Below the pieces are notes generated by a model. That model was given only the letters and a program-made list of their open reading frames with translations. It did not search any database and was not told the DNA's origin. Positions 1 through 7,186 of a DNA stretch of 43,170 bases are shown one piece after another. Every line of letters starts with the position of its first letter. Within the stretch, counting starts at the first letter, position 1. A program made the translations under genes and the position numbers. Source of the stretch: an uncultured Lachnospiraceae bacterium (GTDB lineage: Bacteria > Bacillota > Clostridia > Lachnospirales > Lachnospiraceae); assembly GCA_949879775.1 (NCBI GenBank), contig CATLBW010000007.1, positions 1-43,170 on the forward strand, written 5' to 3'.

Positions 1-152
1 GCAAGGCTCATTCTCATACCGCTGTAGATAGCCTCTAATGACAAACCATAGTTCTGTATGCCATCATCTATAATCGGTTCTAACTCAATTCTGGTAACGC
101 CATATTTGCCATAATTCGCAGGCAGATTGTTTATAAGTATGTCCTTATTCAT
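1..152 (-). CDS. Partial conserved mobile-element protein (N-terminal 50 residues)
   Basis: The ATG is at 152 on the minus strand and the frame stays open to the window edge, so only the first 50 codons are visible; they begin MNKDILINNLPANYGKYG. A short AGG lies about 8 nt upstream of the ATG. I associate this N-terminus with small hypothetical proteins carried on Firmicutes integrative and conjugative elements, but that is from memory. No function is assigned. The surrounding AT-rich DNA, decayed genes and neighbouring toxin-antitoxin locus fit a mobile element. Confidence 0.6.
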   Translation of the reverse strand, partial: MNKDILINNLPANYGKYGVTRIELEPIIDDGIQNYGLSLEAIYSGMRMSL

Positions 153-347
153 AACAAACCTGGTATATTGTAATTGACTCATCTAAGTATGAAACCAGAT
201 AAGGAGAAAATATAAAGATAAGTTTATTCGGAATGTAAAGACAAAAATTAAGAATACTGCTACACAGGGCAATTGCCTTGCAACAGTATATGCTGTGATA
301 GTCCACAGTAATAGCGAGCATCGGATTGTGTCAGCCACAATCCTTAT

Positions 348-374
348 CTTCTATCTTTTAAGAAAAAGATAGAA
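348..374. other. Perfect inverted repeat upstream of the toxin gene
   Basis: An 11-12 bp arm (TTCTATCTTTT) is followed by a short loop and its complement (AAAAGATAGAA). It lies between the divergent start at 152 and the toxin promoter. It could insulate the toxin gene from read-through or be an operator; there is no clear U-tract on either side. Confidence 0.45.
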
Positions 375-389
375 GAATAGAAATTGATA

Positions 390-398
390 TGTTATAAT
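390..398 (+). promoter_or_regulatory. Extended -10 promoter of the toxin mRNA
   Basis: TGTTATAAT at 390-398 is an extended -10 (TG-N-TATAAT) about 40 nt upstream of the toxin ribosome site. No good -35 hexamer is seen 17 bp upstream, which is tolerable for extended -10 promoters. Confidence 0.5.
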
Positions 399-444
399 TC
401 CTATGTTGTCCAAGCTACACCCGACAATGGGAGGGGGTGTTCAA

Positions 445-543
445 ATGGAAATCATCATTACTTTTCTAGTGACTGTCGCAGCAGGTGTGGTTTGCCACCT
501 CATCAGCAAATGGCTAGACAGGCATGATAAGGGCAACAAATAG
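445..543 (+). CDS. Fst/Par-like type I toxin, 32-aa membrane peptide
   Basis: The ATG at 445 follows a strong Shine-Dalgarno (GGGAGGGGGTG). The 32-residue product has a short N-terminus, one hydrophobic segment at about residues 2-20, and a polar tail ISKWLDRHDKGNK. This matches the layout of Fst-family toxins: one transmembrane helix, then I-S-x-x-L-D and a charged end. The start region (442-465) is duplicated at 629-651 beyond a shared terminator, and a strong opposing promoter would make a complementary RNA, the geometry of the enterococcal par locus. Such peptides damage the membrane when their antisense RNA decays, stabilising the replicon. Family membership is inferred from peptide layout plus locus structure. 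Confidence 0.8.
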   Translation: MEIIITFLVTVAAGVVCHLISKWLDRHDKGNK

Positions 544-565
544 CCTTGTGGGTGCTTTGCCACTA

Positions 566-655
566 TAAAAAGAAAAGAAGAATCCCTCGACTGTACGCCA
601 TTACGGTCGGGGGATTCGTTCTTTTGTCCAAATGGACTCATCATTACTTTTGCCT
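566..655 (-). ncRNA. Predicted antisense antitoxin RNA (RNA II type), about 90 nt
   Basis: The predicted start is about 7 nt past a -10 at 662-667, and the end is the T-tract after the 580-617 stem. The RNA's 5' portion carries the complement of the toxin start region through repeat copy 2, and its 3' hairpin is the reverse of the toxin mRNA terminator. It has no convincing ORF with a ribosome site. Its role is inferred: pair with the toxin mRNA and block translation. Confidence 0.75.
580..617. terminator. Bidirectional terminator shared by toxin mRNA and antisense RNA
   Basis: The arms GAATCCCTCGAC (580-591) and GTCGGGGGATTC (606-617) pair through about 12 bp. On the minus strand the stem is followed by a T-rich tail (TTCTTTTCTTTTT); on the plus strand by a shorter one (GTTCTTTTG). 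Both convergent RNAs would end here and share the stem-loop. Confidence 0.8.
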
Positions 656-661
656 AATGGC

Positions 662-690
662 ATTATAGCATATGCAAATTTTAATTGCAA
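662..690 (-). promoter_or_regulatory. Near-consensus promoter for the antisense RNA
   Basis: On the minus strand TTGCAA (685-690) and a perfect TATAAT (662-667) are separated by 17 bp. A strong promoter for the unstable RNA is expected in type I systems. Confidence 0.8.
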
Positions 691-976
691 CATACATTTC
701 TTTTTTGAATCATAAAAATTTATCCTTATCGAGTTTCGATCAACAGCCACTTACAGATATACCTTCTCCTTTCCATCAATCCTTTAATCCGTGGTTGATT
801 ACGGTGTTGTACATTTGTATGATAAAAATATGTGATGTGGATTTGTATTTTCATACCTGTGGCTTTGACTACCTAACGGAGGTTTTTACCACACCTTATA
901 TCTAAATAATGATTAGTTAGATGGGTCTTGAATTCGTATCTTGCACCAGGTTTTACGAAGTAAGTGTTGTGGATAA

Positions 977-1150
977 CACATTATATATTCTTACGATAGG
1001 AAAGTAATAGACTGCCGCCCTCTGTGGCTCTATAATGCACTGGACGAACATAATTTCTTTTATGATACTTTTGCCATTCTTGAATTTGTCCAAAATATCA
1101 TTTTAGGGCATTTAAAGGATTATTCCTTGCTGTCTGGCACAATACCCTAA
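977..1150 (+). pseudogene. Open reading fragment without a start, unrecognised
   Basis: A 57-codon frame is open between stops and has no ATG or ribosome site at its beginning. It reads as a plausible protein C-terminus (for example LYNALDEHNFFYDTFAI) ending at the TAA at 1148-1150. I cannot name it; it may be a decayed mobile-element gene or chance. Apart from this, I see nothing supportable between 690 and 1226. Confidence 0.25.
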
Positions 1151-1226
1151 GCATAAGGAATAACCGTTATATAAACCGTATCAAAGGATGTCTGTATAAT
1201 GCAGATGCCCTTTATTCATTCCAAAA

Positions 1227-1257
1227 AAACCGCTACCCTCATTTTGGATAACGGTTT
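1227..1257 (-). terminator. Terminator of the 47-aa peptide gene
   Basis: Arms AAACCGCTACCC (1227-1238) and GGATAACGGTTT (1246-1257) pair over 12 positions with a 7-nt loop. On the minus strand the stem is followed by seven Ts. It lies 18 nt beyond the stop of the peptide gene. Confidence 0.75.
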
Positions 1258-1274
1258 CTCTTAGCTAATGGCTT

Positions 1275-1418
1275 TCACATCATTTTTTTAATAAAAATTT
1301 TTACAATTAACAGAACATTTACTATCAGGGATACTAAGAACGCCATAGATAAAAATCTTTGCTTTTTCAAAGCTGTGCGAAGAAGTTCAGTCGCTAAATT
1401 TTCTTGTTTTTTCATCAT
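1275..1418 (-). CDS. 47-aa single-pass membrane peptide of unknown function
   Basis: Two consecutive ATGs (1418 and 1415) follow the ribosome site GGAAAGGCGG. The peptide has a basic, amphipathic N-terminus (MMKKQENLATELLRTALKKQ), a hydrophobic segment at about residues 22-39, and a KIFIKKMM tail. A good terminator follows within 20 nt, so the unit looks like a complete monocistronic gene although it is short. I do not recognise the family. Size and topology allow a membrane toxin, a signalling peptide or a small accessory protein; no antisense partner with direct repeats is evident here. Confidence 0.6.
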   Translation of the reverse strand: MMKKQENLATELLRTALKKQRFLSMAFLVSLIVNVLLIVKIFIKKMM

Positions 1419-1480
1419 CTTTTACCGCCTTTCCTTATTGATATTGAAATTATCTCATGAAAAAAAATTTATAAAAGTTC

Positions 1481-1497
1481 ATTATTGGTTCAATAAT
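1481..1497. other. Perfect 7-bp palindrome upstream of the 47-aa gene
   Basis: ATTATTG-GTT-CAATAAT lies about 60 bp upstream of the 47-aa peptide ATG. It could be an operator; a minus-strand promoter should lie nearby but none is clear. Confidence 0.35.
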
Positions 1498-1504
1498 AGG
1501 TCAG

Positions 1505-1600
1505 TTATAGACACTTCGAAAAAAATATTTTAAAAAAGACATCTTCTTTCGGCAAGTAAGGTTGAATATATTTTTGAGTTTTGTCTTTATCTGGTTTCAT
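1505..1600 (-). pseudogene. Truncated N-terminus of a mobile-element gene
   Basis: The ATG at 1600 overlaps the stop of the upstream fragment (ATGA), showing former translational coupling. The 31-codon product begins MKPDKDKTQKYIQPYLPKED and then runs into low-complexity sequence and a stop at 1505. It looks like the start of a longer protein cut by a rearrangement. A 15-nt exact copy of its start (TATGAAACCAGATAA) occurs on the plus strand at 192-206. Confidence 0.45.
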
Positions 1601-1815
1601 ATTTCTATCATTTCATAATATTTTCTTGGTACTTGCCATTTTTCAAGCATCCGCTCCTGTCCCGCATTAAAACCCTGCTTCTTTTCTGCCATCCTGCTTG
1701 TACCGTCCGCAAGGTCATTACAGACAAGCATATAGAGGTACTCATTGACACTTGCCCCTATTTCACAACATATTTTCTTTATCCTGTCCTTTTCACCTTT
1801 TCTTTGATAACCGCA
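1597..1815 (-). pseudogene. 5'-truncated ribbon-helix-helix-like protein remnant
   Basis: A 72-codon frame without a start contains GEKDRIKKICCEIGASVNEY, resembling the helix-turn-helix core of Arc/MetJ-like proteins carried on plasmids and conjugative elements, followed by a charged tail ending RKYYEMIEI. The frame is closed upstream by a TAA at 1816-1818 and no start codon is present, so the N-terminal part is lost. The next gene start overlaps its stop. The plus-strand 83-codon ORF over the same DNA is less protein-like. Confidence 0.5.
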
Positions 1816-1949
1816 TTATACAAAAGTCTTACGCAAGGCACAACACAAAAACTATATGTAAATGGTGCTGTACTGGTGTTGTAGTGGTGCTATATGGTGA
1901 AATTTATGGCATTTCATGAAAATTATTGAACGCTTATAAAATAAAGAAA

Positions 1950-1978
1950 ACCCCCGGAAATACTGGACTTCCGAGAGT
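1950..1978 (-). terminator. Terminator of the rplM-rpsI operon
   Basis: On the minus strand ACTCTCGGAA and TTCCGGGGGT form a 10-bp stem (with G-T pairs) and a 9-nt loop, followed by TTTTC and TTTATTTT. It lies 30 nt past the rpsI stop. Confidence 0.8.
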
Positions 1979-2007
1979 TTTTAAGGCTTTTTGAAATTGT
2001 AGTAAAA

Positions 2008-2400
2008 TTATCTCTTGGAGAACTGCGGAGCGCGACGTGCGGCTTTGAGGCCGTACTTCTTCCTCTCCTTCATTCTCGGGTCACGCGTCAGGAATCCCGC
2101 CGCTTTCAGTGTCGGCCTGTAATCCGGGTCAGCCTGCAGCAATGCCCTTGCGATGCCATGGCGGATTGCCCCTGCCTGGCCGGTAAACCCACCGCCGCGC
2201 ACATTCACTAACACGTCAAATTTATCAACTGTGTCTGTTGCCGCTAAAGGCTGACGGACAATAACCTTCAACGTCTCCATCCCTAAATAATCATCAATAT
2301 CTCTTTTATTAATTGTAATCTTGCCTGTCCCGGGCATCAGATATACTCTGGCAACTGATTTTTTTCTTCTTCCTGTTCCATAATATCTTGCACTAGCCAT
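2008..2400 (-). CDS. rpsI: Ribosomal protein S9
   Basis: S9 is a small-subunit protein whose basic C-terminal tail reaches the P-site tRNA. The 130-aa length is typical. The N-terminal [14 protein letters not shown] and the terminal [11 protein letters not shown] are diagnostic. It follows rplM by 17 nt in the usual L13-S9 operon. Its 3' end adjoins AT-rich mobile-element remnants; rpsI 3' ends are known insertion targets of some Firmicutes conjugative elements, but I do not see a duplicated 3' end here. Confidence 0.98.
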   Translation of the reverse strand: MASARYYGTGRRKKSVARVYLMPGTGKITINKRDIDDYLGMETLKVIVRQPLAATDTVDKFDVLVNVRGGGFTGQAGAIRHGIARALLQADPDYRPTLKAAGFLTRDPRMKERKKYGLKAARRAPQFSKR

Positions 2401-2417
2401 CTTTTTCTACCTCCTGA

Positions 2418-2846
2418 TTAAAATGTTAAAACTTCTGGTTTCTGAGCTGCATGTTTGTGTTCCGGTCCTGCATAGACAAATAATTTCTTATACATCTGCC
2501 GTCCCAAAGGCCCTTTGGGGAGCATACCCTTAACAGCAAGCTCGATAACCCTTTCCGGTTTCTTTGCTAACATCTCTTTTAACGTAGTCTCTTTCATCCC
2601 ACCTACATATCCGGAGTGATGGTAGTAAATCTTCTGGCTCAGCTTCTTGCCGGTTACTTTTACCTTAGCGGCATTGACAACAATTACATAATCACCCATA
2701 TCCAAATGTGGTGTAAAGACAGGCTTATTCTTCCCTCTCAACACTTTTGCAATCTCGGATGCCAAACGACCTAAAGTCTTTCCTTCTGCATCAACTACAT
2801 ACCATTTTCTTTCGATCGTCGCCGGGTTGGCTATAAAAGTTTTCAT
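2418..2846 (-). CDS. rplM: Ribosomal protein L13
   Basis: L13 is an early-assembling large-subunit protein. The 142-aa length is standard, and [20 protein letters not shown] and [17 protein letters not shown] are characteristic blocks. An AGGAGG ribosome site lies just upstream of the ATG at 2846. It is first in the rplM-rpsI operon, driven by the promoter at 3018-3046 with a leader of about 165 nt that may fold into an autoregulatory structure. Confidence 0.98.
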   Translation of the reverse strand: MKTFIANPATIERKWYVVDAEGKTLGRLASEIAKVLRGKNKPVFTPHLDMGDYVIVVNAAKVKVTGKKLSQKIYYHHSGYVGGMKETTLKEMLAKKPERVIELAVKGMLPKGPLGRQMYKKLFVYAGPEHKHAAQKPEVLTF

Positions 2847-3010
2847 TGAATGTTACCTCCTTGAATTTTACGATGTTACTCTGATATCCGCATGCCGTCC
2901 TATAATGCCCCAGATTCCATCCGTTCTATCATTTTCACACCATTTACATTTTTCCTTATACCTCAAAGCAAAAACGCTTCTCGGGGCTGGCTTGTTCTCC
3001 ACTCGCCATA
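2847..3010 (-). promoter_or_regulatory. rplM 5' leader, candidate L13-type autoregulatory RNA
   Basis: The untranslated leader is about 165 nt, unusually long. It contains complementary C-rich and G-rich blocks (CCAGCCCCGAG near the 5' end, CTGGGGCATTATAGG further on). L13 leaders are known in Firmicutes and bind the ribosomal protein to repress the operon. Assignment to that RNA family is inference; a covariance-model search would decide it. Confidence 0.5.
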
Positions 3011-3017
3011 CTTTTAC

Positions 3018-3046
3018 ATTCTATTATAAGTTCTTCGCTCTGTCAA
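3018..3046 (-). promoter_or_regulatory. Consensus promoter of rplM-rpsI
   Basis: On the minus strand TTGACA (3041-3046), a 17-bp spacer and TAGAAT (3018-3023). Confidence 0.85.
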
Positions 3047-3060
3047 CAATTATTTTTTAT

Positions 3061-3145
3061 CTTATAGGGTTAGGGTGTCAAAAGGTCTGAATTTGCTCTG
3101 CAATGAAAATGAACCTTTTGACACCCTAATCCTTATAGGAAAGGC
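3061..3145. repeat. Hairpin repeat element A with partial element B, copy 1
   Basis: A perfect 17-bp inverted repeat (TTAGGGTGTCAAAAGGT at 3070-3086, its complement at 3113-3129) encloses a 26-nt loop. The flanks ATCTTATAGGG and CCTTATAGGAAAGG are arms of the second repeat type seen at 15585 and 43004. The loop recurs in inverted orientation at 43077-43098. It sits just upstream of the rplM promoter and beyond truA, so it may also terminate truA transcription. Confidence 0.8.
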
Positions 3146-3216
3146 CTTGTCCGCTTTGTTCCCCAAAAATTGATTTCCGTGTTGTTTTCATTTCCTCAAA
3201 CGTGACAGTTCAGCCT

Positions 3217-3990
3217 TCAAAACGGCTGCCCATACGCAATGCCTATCATAGTCAGCCCATGTGCGGGAGCCGTAGGCCCTGCCGCGCTGCGCTCCCGCTT
3301 CGCCAGAATTTTTGCTATATCATCTGGCTCCAATTCACCGATTCCGACCTGTATCAAGGTTCCTGCCATTATCCGCACCATATTGTAAAGGAACCCCGTC
3401 CCGGTGACGCAGATCACAACCACGTCATCCTTTGTCCGTTCCACCGTACAGGAGAGGACTGTGCGCACCGTGTCCTCGACTGTAGTTTTCACCGAACAGA
3501 AACTTTTGAAATCATGTTCCCCCAAAAAAAAAGAAGCCGCCTGCTGCATCTTTGCCACATCGAGGCTCCGATAGTAGAAATATGTATATTTACGCAAGGT
3601 CGGCAAAGGGATTTGCCGGTTTAAGATGCGGTACTCATACGTTTTCTCACTGTAACAGCGCCGGGGATGGAAATCGCCCGCCACCTCGCAGGAGCTTTGC
3701 ACGACAATATCCTCCGGCAGCCTTTGGTTCAACGCATAGCAGAGCTTCCCCGGAGGAATACGCGTCCTCGTGTCAAACACTGCCACGTTTCCCAGGGAAT
3801 GCACCCCTGAATCCGTGCGGCTTGCGCCGATTACCTGGATTTCCTCGCCCAAAAGCTTCGATAATTCCCGGTTTAGCACTTCCTCTATGGTAATCCCGCT
3901 GGGCTGGACCTGCCAGCCGCAGTAGGCTGTGCCATCGTACGCCACTACCAGCTTAATCCTCTTATTTTGCCTCACAGCTTGTCCCACCAT
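3217..3990 (-). CDS. truA: tRNA pseudouridine(38-40) synthase TruA
   Basis: TruA isomerises uridines 38-40 in the anticodon arm of many tRNAs. The 257-aa length is typical. The catalytic aspartate sits in GASRTDSGVHS, and the N-terminal AYDGTAYCGWQVQPSG and C-terminal TGTGFLYNMVRIMAGTL are conserved TruA blocks. It is the last gene of the trmL-ecfA1-ecfA2-ecfT-truA run, 68 nt after ecfT, an arrangement common in Clostridia next to rplM-rpsI. Confidence 0.96.
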   Translation of the reverse strand: MVGQAVRQNKRIKLVVAYDGTAYCGWQVQPSGITIEEVLNRELSKLLGEEIQVIGASRTDSGVHSLGNVAVFDTRTRIPPGKLCYALNQRLPEDIVVQSSCEVAGDFHPRRCYSEKTYEYRILNRQIPLPTLRKYTYFYYRSLDVAKMQQAASFFLGEHDFKSFCSVKTTVEDTVRTVLSCTVERTKDDVVVICVTGTGFLYNMVRIMAGTLIQVGIGELEPDDIAKILAKRERSAAGPTAPAHGLTMIGIAYGQPF

Positions 3991-4058
3991 AAACCACCGC
4001 TAAGGAGCTGTTCAAAATAGCCCCTAACCTTTCCCAAACTCTTTTCACCAGACGGACA

Positions 4059-4859
4059 TTATAAGAACCTCCGCAGCAGGATCACCGCTGCAAAATACCC
4101 GCCAACCAGCAGGTACGCAATCCCATCAATGCCTTTATATTTAAGAGGCTTCATCTTCGTCCTCCCATCGCCGCCATGGTAACAGCGTGCCTCCATCGCC
4201 AAAGCAAGGTCATTGGCGCGGCGAAACGCTGATATAAACAACGGCACCAGCAACGGCACCATGGCCTTGGCTTTCTTCACCAAGTTCCCGCTTTCAAAAT
4301 CCGCCCCCCTGGCAAGCTGCGCTTTCATAATTTTGTCCGTCTCCTCAATAAGGATTGGGATAAACCGCAGCGCAATGGACATCATCATGGCAATCTCATG
4401 CACCGGCACATGGATTTTATTCAGCGGCCTTAAGGATTTCTCCAAGCCATCGGTAAGCTGGTTAGGCGTGGTCGTCAACGTCAATATGGAACTGCCCAGG
4501 ATCAGGTAAATCAGGCGCACCGCCATAAACCCCGCATTTTTAAGCCCTTCCTCGGTAATCCTTAATTTCCAGAAGGATATAAGAGGCTCCCCCGGCGTCA
4601 GGAACAAGTTAAAAATCACGGTTATCAGCAAGATAACCACTATTGCCTTTAAACCTTTCACCATATAGCCAAACGGCACCTTAGACAGCAGGATCACCAG
4701 AAAAAGCCCTAAAGTGACTGCCGCGAACCCTGCCAGGCTGCGAAAAAGAAACAATGACAGAATATAAACCATTGTCGCCATCAGTTTCGTCCTGGGGTCC
4801 AGTTTGTGGATAACGGAATCCGCCGGGTAATATTGTCCAATCGTAATATCTCTTAACAT
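4059..4859 (-). CDS. ecfT: ECF transporter transmembrane component EcfT
   Basis: EcfT couples the two ATPases to exchangeable substrate-binding S components that import vitamins and trace metals. The product has several hydrophobic segments. The cytoplasmic coupling helices carry AQLARGADF and AMEARCYHGG, the paired Ala-Arg motifs that contact the ATPase grooves. I place the start at the ATG of MLRDITIGQYYPADS (4859), which has GGGA at good spacing; an in-frame GTG at 4871 would add four residues but lacks a ribosome site. No S-component gene is in the window, fitting a group II module shared by remote S components. Confidence 0.95.
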   Translation of the reverse strand: MLRDITIGQYYPADSVIHKLDPRTKLMATMVYILSLFLFRSLAGFAAVTLGLFLVILLSKVPFGYMVKGLKAIVVILLITVIFNLFLTPGEPLISFWKLRITEEGLKNAGFMAVRLIYLILGSSILTLTTTPNQLTDGLEKSLRPLNKIHVPVHEIAMMMSIALRFIPILIEETDKIMKAQLARGADFESGNLVKKAKAMVPLLVPLFISAFRRANDLALAMEARCYHGGDGRTKMKPLKYKGIDGIAYLLVGGYFAAVILLRRFL

Positions 4860-4882
4860 GTCATTTCCCACTTTACCATTGC

Positions 4883-5752
4883 TTATCTTTGAACGCTGCC
4901 ATGCTTTGCCGAAAATGCCTGCAAAATGGACTGCTTTGCCTCATCTAAAGTCGTGGCGGTCCCAGCCGCCGGAATCCCCCGCTTACGCAGCTCATGCATT
5001 AAATATGTTACCTGCGGCGCGGCAAGCCCCACTTCTTCCAGCTCCCGGTAATGGGCAAACACCTCTCCCGGCGTGCCGTCATACAGGATGCTGCCGCGGT
5101 TCATGACGATAAGCCGCTGCACATATTTTGCCACATCTTCCATACTGTGCGATACCAAAATAACGGTCATCTGCCGCTCACGGTGCAGCTTTGCCACCAG
5201 GTCGAGGATTTCATCCCGCCCCTTTGGGTCCAGCCCCGCCGTTGGCTCATCCAATACCAGCGCTTCCGGCTCCATGGCAAGGACCCCGGCAATCGCTGCG
5301 CGCCGCTTCTGCCCTCCGCTTAGCTCAAAAGGCGAACGATACCAGAAATCCTCAGAAAGCCCGACGCTGCGCAATGCCGCGAATGCTTTCAATTCCGAAT
5401 CCTTCCTGGAAAACCCCCGGTTACGGGGACCAAAACACACGTCCGCAAAAACCGTAGCCTCAAACAATTGATGCTCCGGGTACTGAAACACCAGCCCCAC
5501 CTTGCCCCTAAGCTCCTTTAATTTATAATCGCTGTCATAGATATCCTGCCCATTATAGTAAATCCCGCCAGAGCTTGCCTTTATCAGCCCATTCAGGTGC
5601 TGGATAAGCGTCGACTTCCCAGAGCCGGTATGCCCAATTACGCCGATAAATTCCCCATCGTCAATCTTTAGGTTGATATTCTTAAGCGCCTGGATTTCAT
5701 ATGCCGTTTTTTCACTGTATACATAATTTACCTTATCTAAAATAATCGACAT
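4883..5752 (-). CDS. ecfA2: ECF transporter ATPase EcfA2
   Basis: This ABC ATPase (289 aa) powers the ECF importer as a heterodimer with EcfA1. Visible motifs are Walker [11 protein letters not shown]-loop [10 protein letters not shown], signature LSGGQKRR, Walker [14 protein letters not shown] and the switch histidine in VSHSMEDV. The start overlaps the ecfA1 stop by 16 nt, showing translational coupling. Confidence 0.96.
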   Translation of the reverse strand: MSIILDKVNYVYSEKTAYEIQALKNINLKIDDGEFIGVIGHTGSGKSTLIQHLNGLIKASSGGIYYNGQDIYDSDYKLKELRGKVGLVFQYPEHQLFEATVFADVCFGPRNRGFSRKDSELKAFAALRSVGLSEDFWYRSPFELSGGQKRRAAIAGVLAMEPEALVLDEPTAGLDPKGRDEILDLVAKLHRERQMTVILVSHSMEDVAKYVQRLIVMNRGSILYDGTPGEVFAHYRELEEVGLAAPQVTYLMHELRKRGIPAAGTATTLDEAKQSILQAFSAKHGSVQR

Positions 5753-6603
5753 AACGCCTCCACCAACTCCTGCCTGGTAAGTATCCCCTCCGGGACCGGC
5801 ACGCCTGCTTTCCTCAGCTCATACGCCAAAAGCGTAATCTGCGGCACATCCAGGCGGTAAGATTTCAAGGCGTCCACCTGGGAAAAAATTGCCCGGGGCG
5901 TCCCATGCATCACAACCTTGCCATTATCCATCACATATACGCGGTCCGCACGGATGACTTCTTCCATATAATGCGTAATCAGGATAATTGTCACGCCTTT
6001 TTCCTTATTTAACTGCCCGACTGCGTCAAGCACCTCCCGGCGCCCATTGGGGTCAAGCATCGCCGTAGGCTCGTCCAGCACAATGCATTTAGGCTCCATC
6101 GCCATCACCCCGGCAATGGCGACCCTCTGCTTCTGGCCGCCGCTGAGCCTATTGGGTGAATGCTCACGGTACTGGATCATGCCCACAGATTTCAGGCTCC
6201 TTTCCACGCGTTTCCAAATTTCAGAGGTCGGAACCCCGATATTTTCAGGCCCAAACGCAACATCCTCTTCCACTACGCTGGCTATAATCTGGTTGTCCGG
6301 GTTCTGAAATACCATCCCTGCGCTTTGGCGGATATCCCAGAGGCTGCTTTCGTCCTTTGTGTCCTTGCCATTGACCCACAACGTCCCGCTGCTGGCCTTT
6401 AGCAGCACATTCAGATGCTTGGCAAGCGTTGACTTCCCGGAGCCATTATGCCCGAGTATTGCCACAAACTCCCCTTCTTTTACATCCAGGTCCACACCGT
6501 CCAATGCTGTCAGGATGCTTTCCACGTTGTCATCTTCATCGCGCCTGATATATTCATGTACTAATTTCCTTGCTTCAATAAAATTCATGCCATCAGTCCT
6601 CAT
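5737..6603 (-). CDS. ecfA1: ECF transporter ATPase EcfA1
   Basis: This is the partner ATPase (288 aa): Walker [11 protein letters not shown]-loop VFQNPDNQI, signature LSGGQKQR, Walker [14 protein letters not shown], switch ITHYMEE. The start at 6603 overlaps the end of trmL by 11 nt; an alternative ATG five codons inside (MNFIEARK) is also possible. It forms a coupled block with ecfA2 and ecfT. Confidence 0.96.
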   Translation of the reverse strand: MRTDGMNFIEARKLVHEYIRRDEDDNVESILTALDGVDLDVKEGEFVAILGHNGSGKSTLAKHLNVLLKASSGTLWVNGKDTKDESSLWDIRQSAGMVFQNPDNQIIASVVEEDVAFGPENIGVPTSEIWKRVERSLKSVGMIQYREHSPNRLSGGQKQRVAIAGVMAMEPKCIVLDEPTAMLDPNGRREVLDAVGQLNKEKGVTIILITHYMEEVIRADRVYVMDNGKVVMHGTPRAIFSQVDALKSYRLDVPQITLLAYELRKAGVPVPEGILTRQELVEALCRLF

Positions 6604-7099
6604 CCCAGCTCAAACGGTGCAGCTCTCCCTTTAGCCTCATGTGTTCAAACTGGTTCTGCCGCAGCGCCTCATAAAGCAAAATCGCCACGGAATTGGAAAG
6701 GTTCAAAGAACGCGTCTCGCCAATCATCGGGATACGCACGCAGCGCTCCGGATATTCCTTTAATATTTCTTCTGGGATTCCTCCGCTCTCCTTGCCAAAC
6801 ATCAGGTAACAGCCTGGCTCATAACTGACCTCCGTATAGACATGGCGCGCCTTGGTCGTCGCCATATAAATTTTCGCCCCTGGGTTTTTCCGCAGGAAAT
6901 CTTCCCAATTAATGTAACGCGCCACATCAAGCTCCTGCCAATAATCCATGCCGGCGCGCTTTATCGCTTTCTCATTCAACTGGAAGCCCAACGGCTCGAT
7001 GAGATGGAGCCTTGTCCCTGTCGCCACACAGGTACGCCCAATATTCCCCGTATTTGCCGGAATCTCCGGCTCAAAAAGCACAATATGAAACCCTGCCAT
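6593..7099 (-). CDS. trmL: tRNA (cytidine/uridine-34-2'-O)-methyltransferase
   Basis: A SPOUT-fold enzyme that methylates the wobble ribose of certain leucine tRNAs using S-adenosylmethionine. At 168 aa it has the short length of TrmL. Motifs are [17 protein letters not shown] at the start and the C-terminal knot segment [18 protein letters not shown]. It lies 64 nt after the aminotransferase and overlaps ecfA1. Confidence 0.93.
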   Translation of the reverse strand: MAGFHIVLFEPEIPANTGNIGRTCVATGTRLHLIEPLGFQLNEKAIKRAGMDYWQELDVARYINWEDFLRKNPGAKIYMATTKARHVYTEVSYEPGCYLMFGKESGGIPEEILKEYPERCVRIPMIGETRSLNLSNSVAILLYEALRQNQFEHMRLKGELHRLSWDED

Positions 7100-7119
7100 C
7101 CGCCTTGCTCCTATTCTTT

Positions 7120-7186
7120 AATCGTTACAGCTTTTCCACGAACCCTTTTTCTAATATAAACCGTTATAGCTTTTGCACAAAACCTT
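7120..7186 (-). repeat. 39-bp duplication of the aminotransferase 3' end
   Basis: Segments 7120-7147 and 7159-7186 match at 23 of 28 positions. The upstream copy encodes the true ending GFVQKL-stop and the downstream one would read GFVEKL-stop in the same frame. The second stop is therefore a relic of a tandem duplication. Confidence 0.7.

Larger units (their letters stand above)
442..651 (+). repeat. Direct repeat pair of the type I toxin-antitoxin locus
   Basis: Copy 1 (442-465) covers the toxin start codon; copy 2 (629-651) lies beyond the terminator. CAAATGGA and the 14-mer TCATCATTACTTTT are identical in both, separated by two bases or one. Because the antisense transcript reads copy 2 in reverse, its 5' end can pair with the toxin start region. 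Confidence 0.85.

Noticed and set aside
672-905. Plus-strand 77-codon ORF beside the antisense RNA promoter
   Set aside because: No ribosome site, atypical composition and no recognisable family.
1633-1884. Plus-strand 83-codon ORF
   Set aside because: No ribosome site; the minus strand over the same DNA reads as a recognisable ribbon-helix-helix-like remnant.
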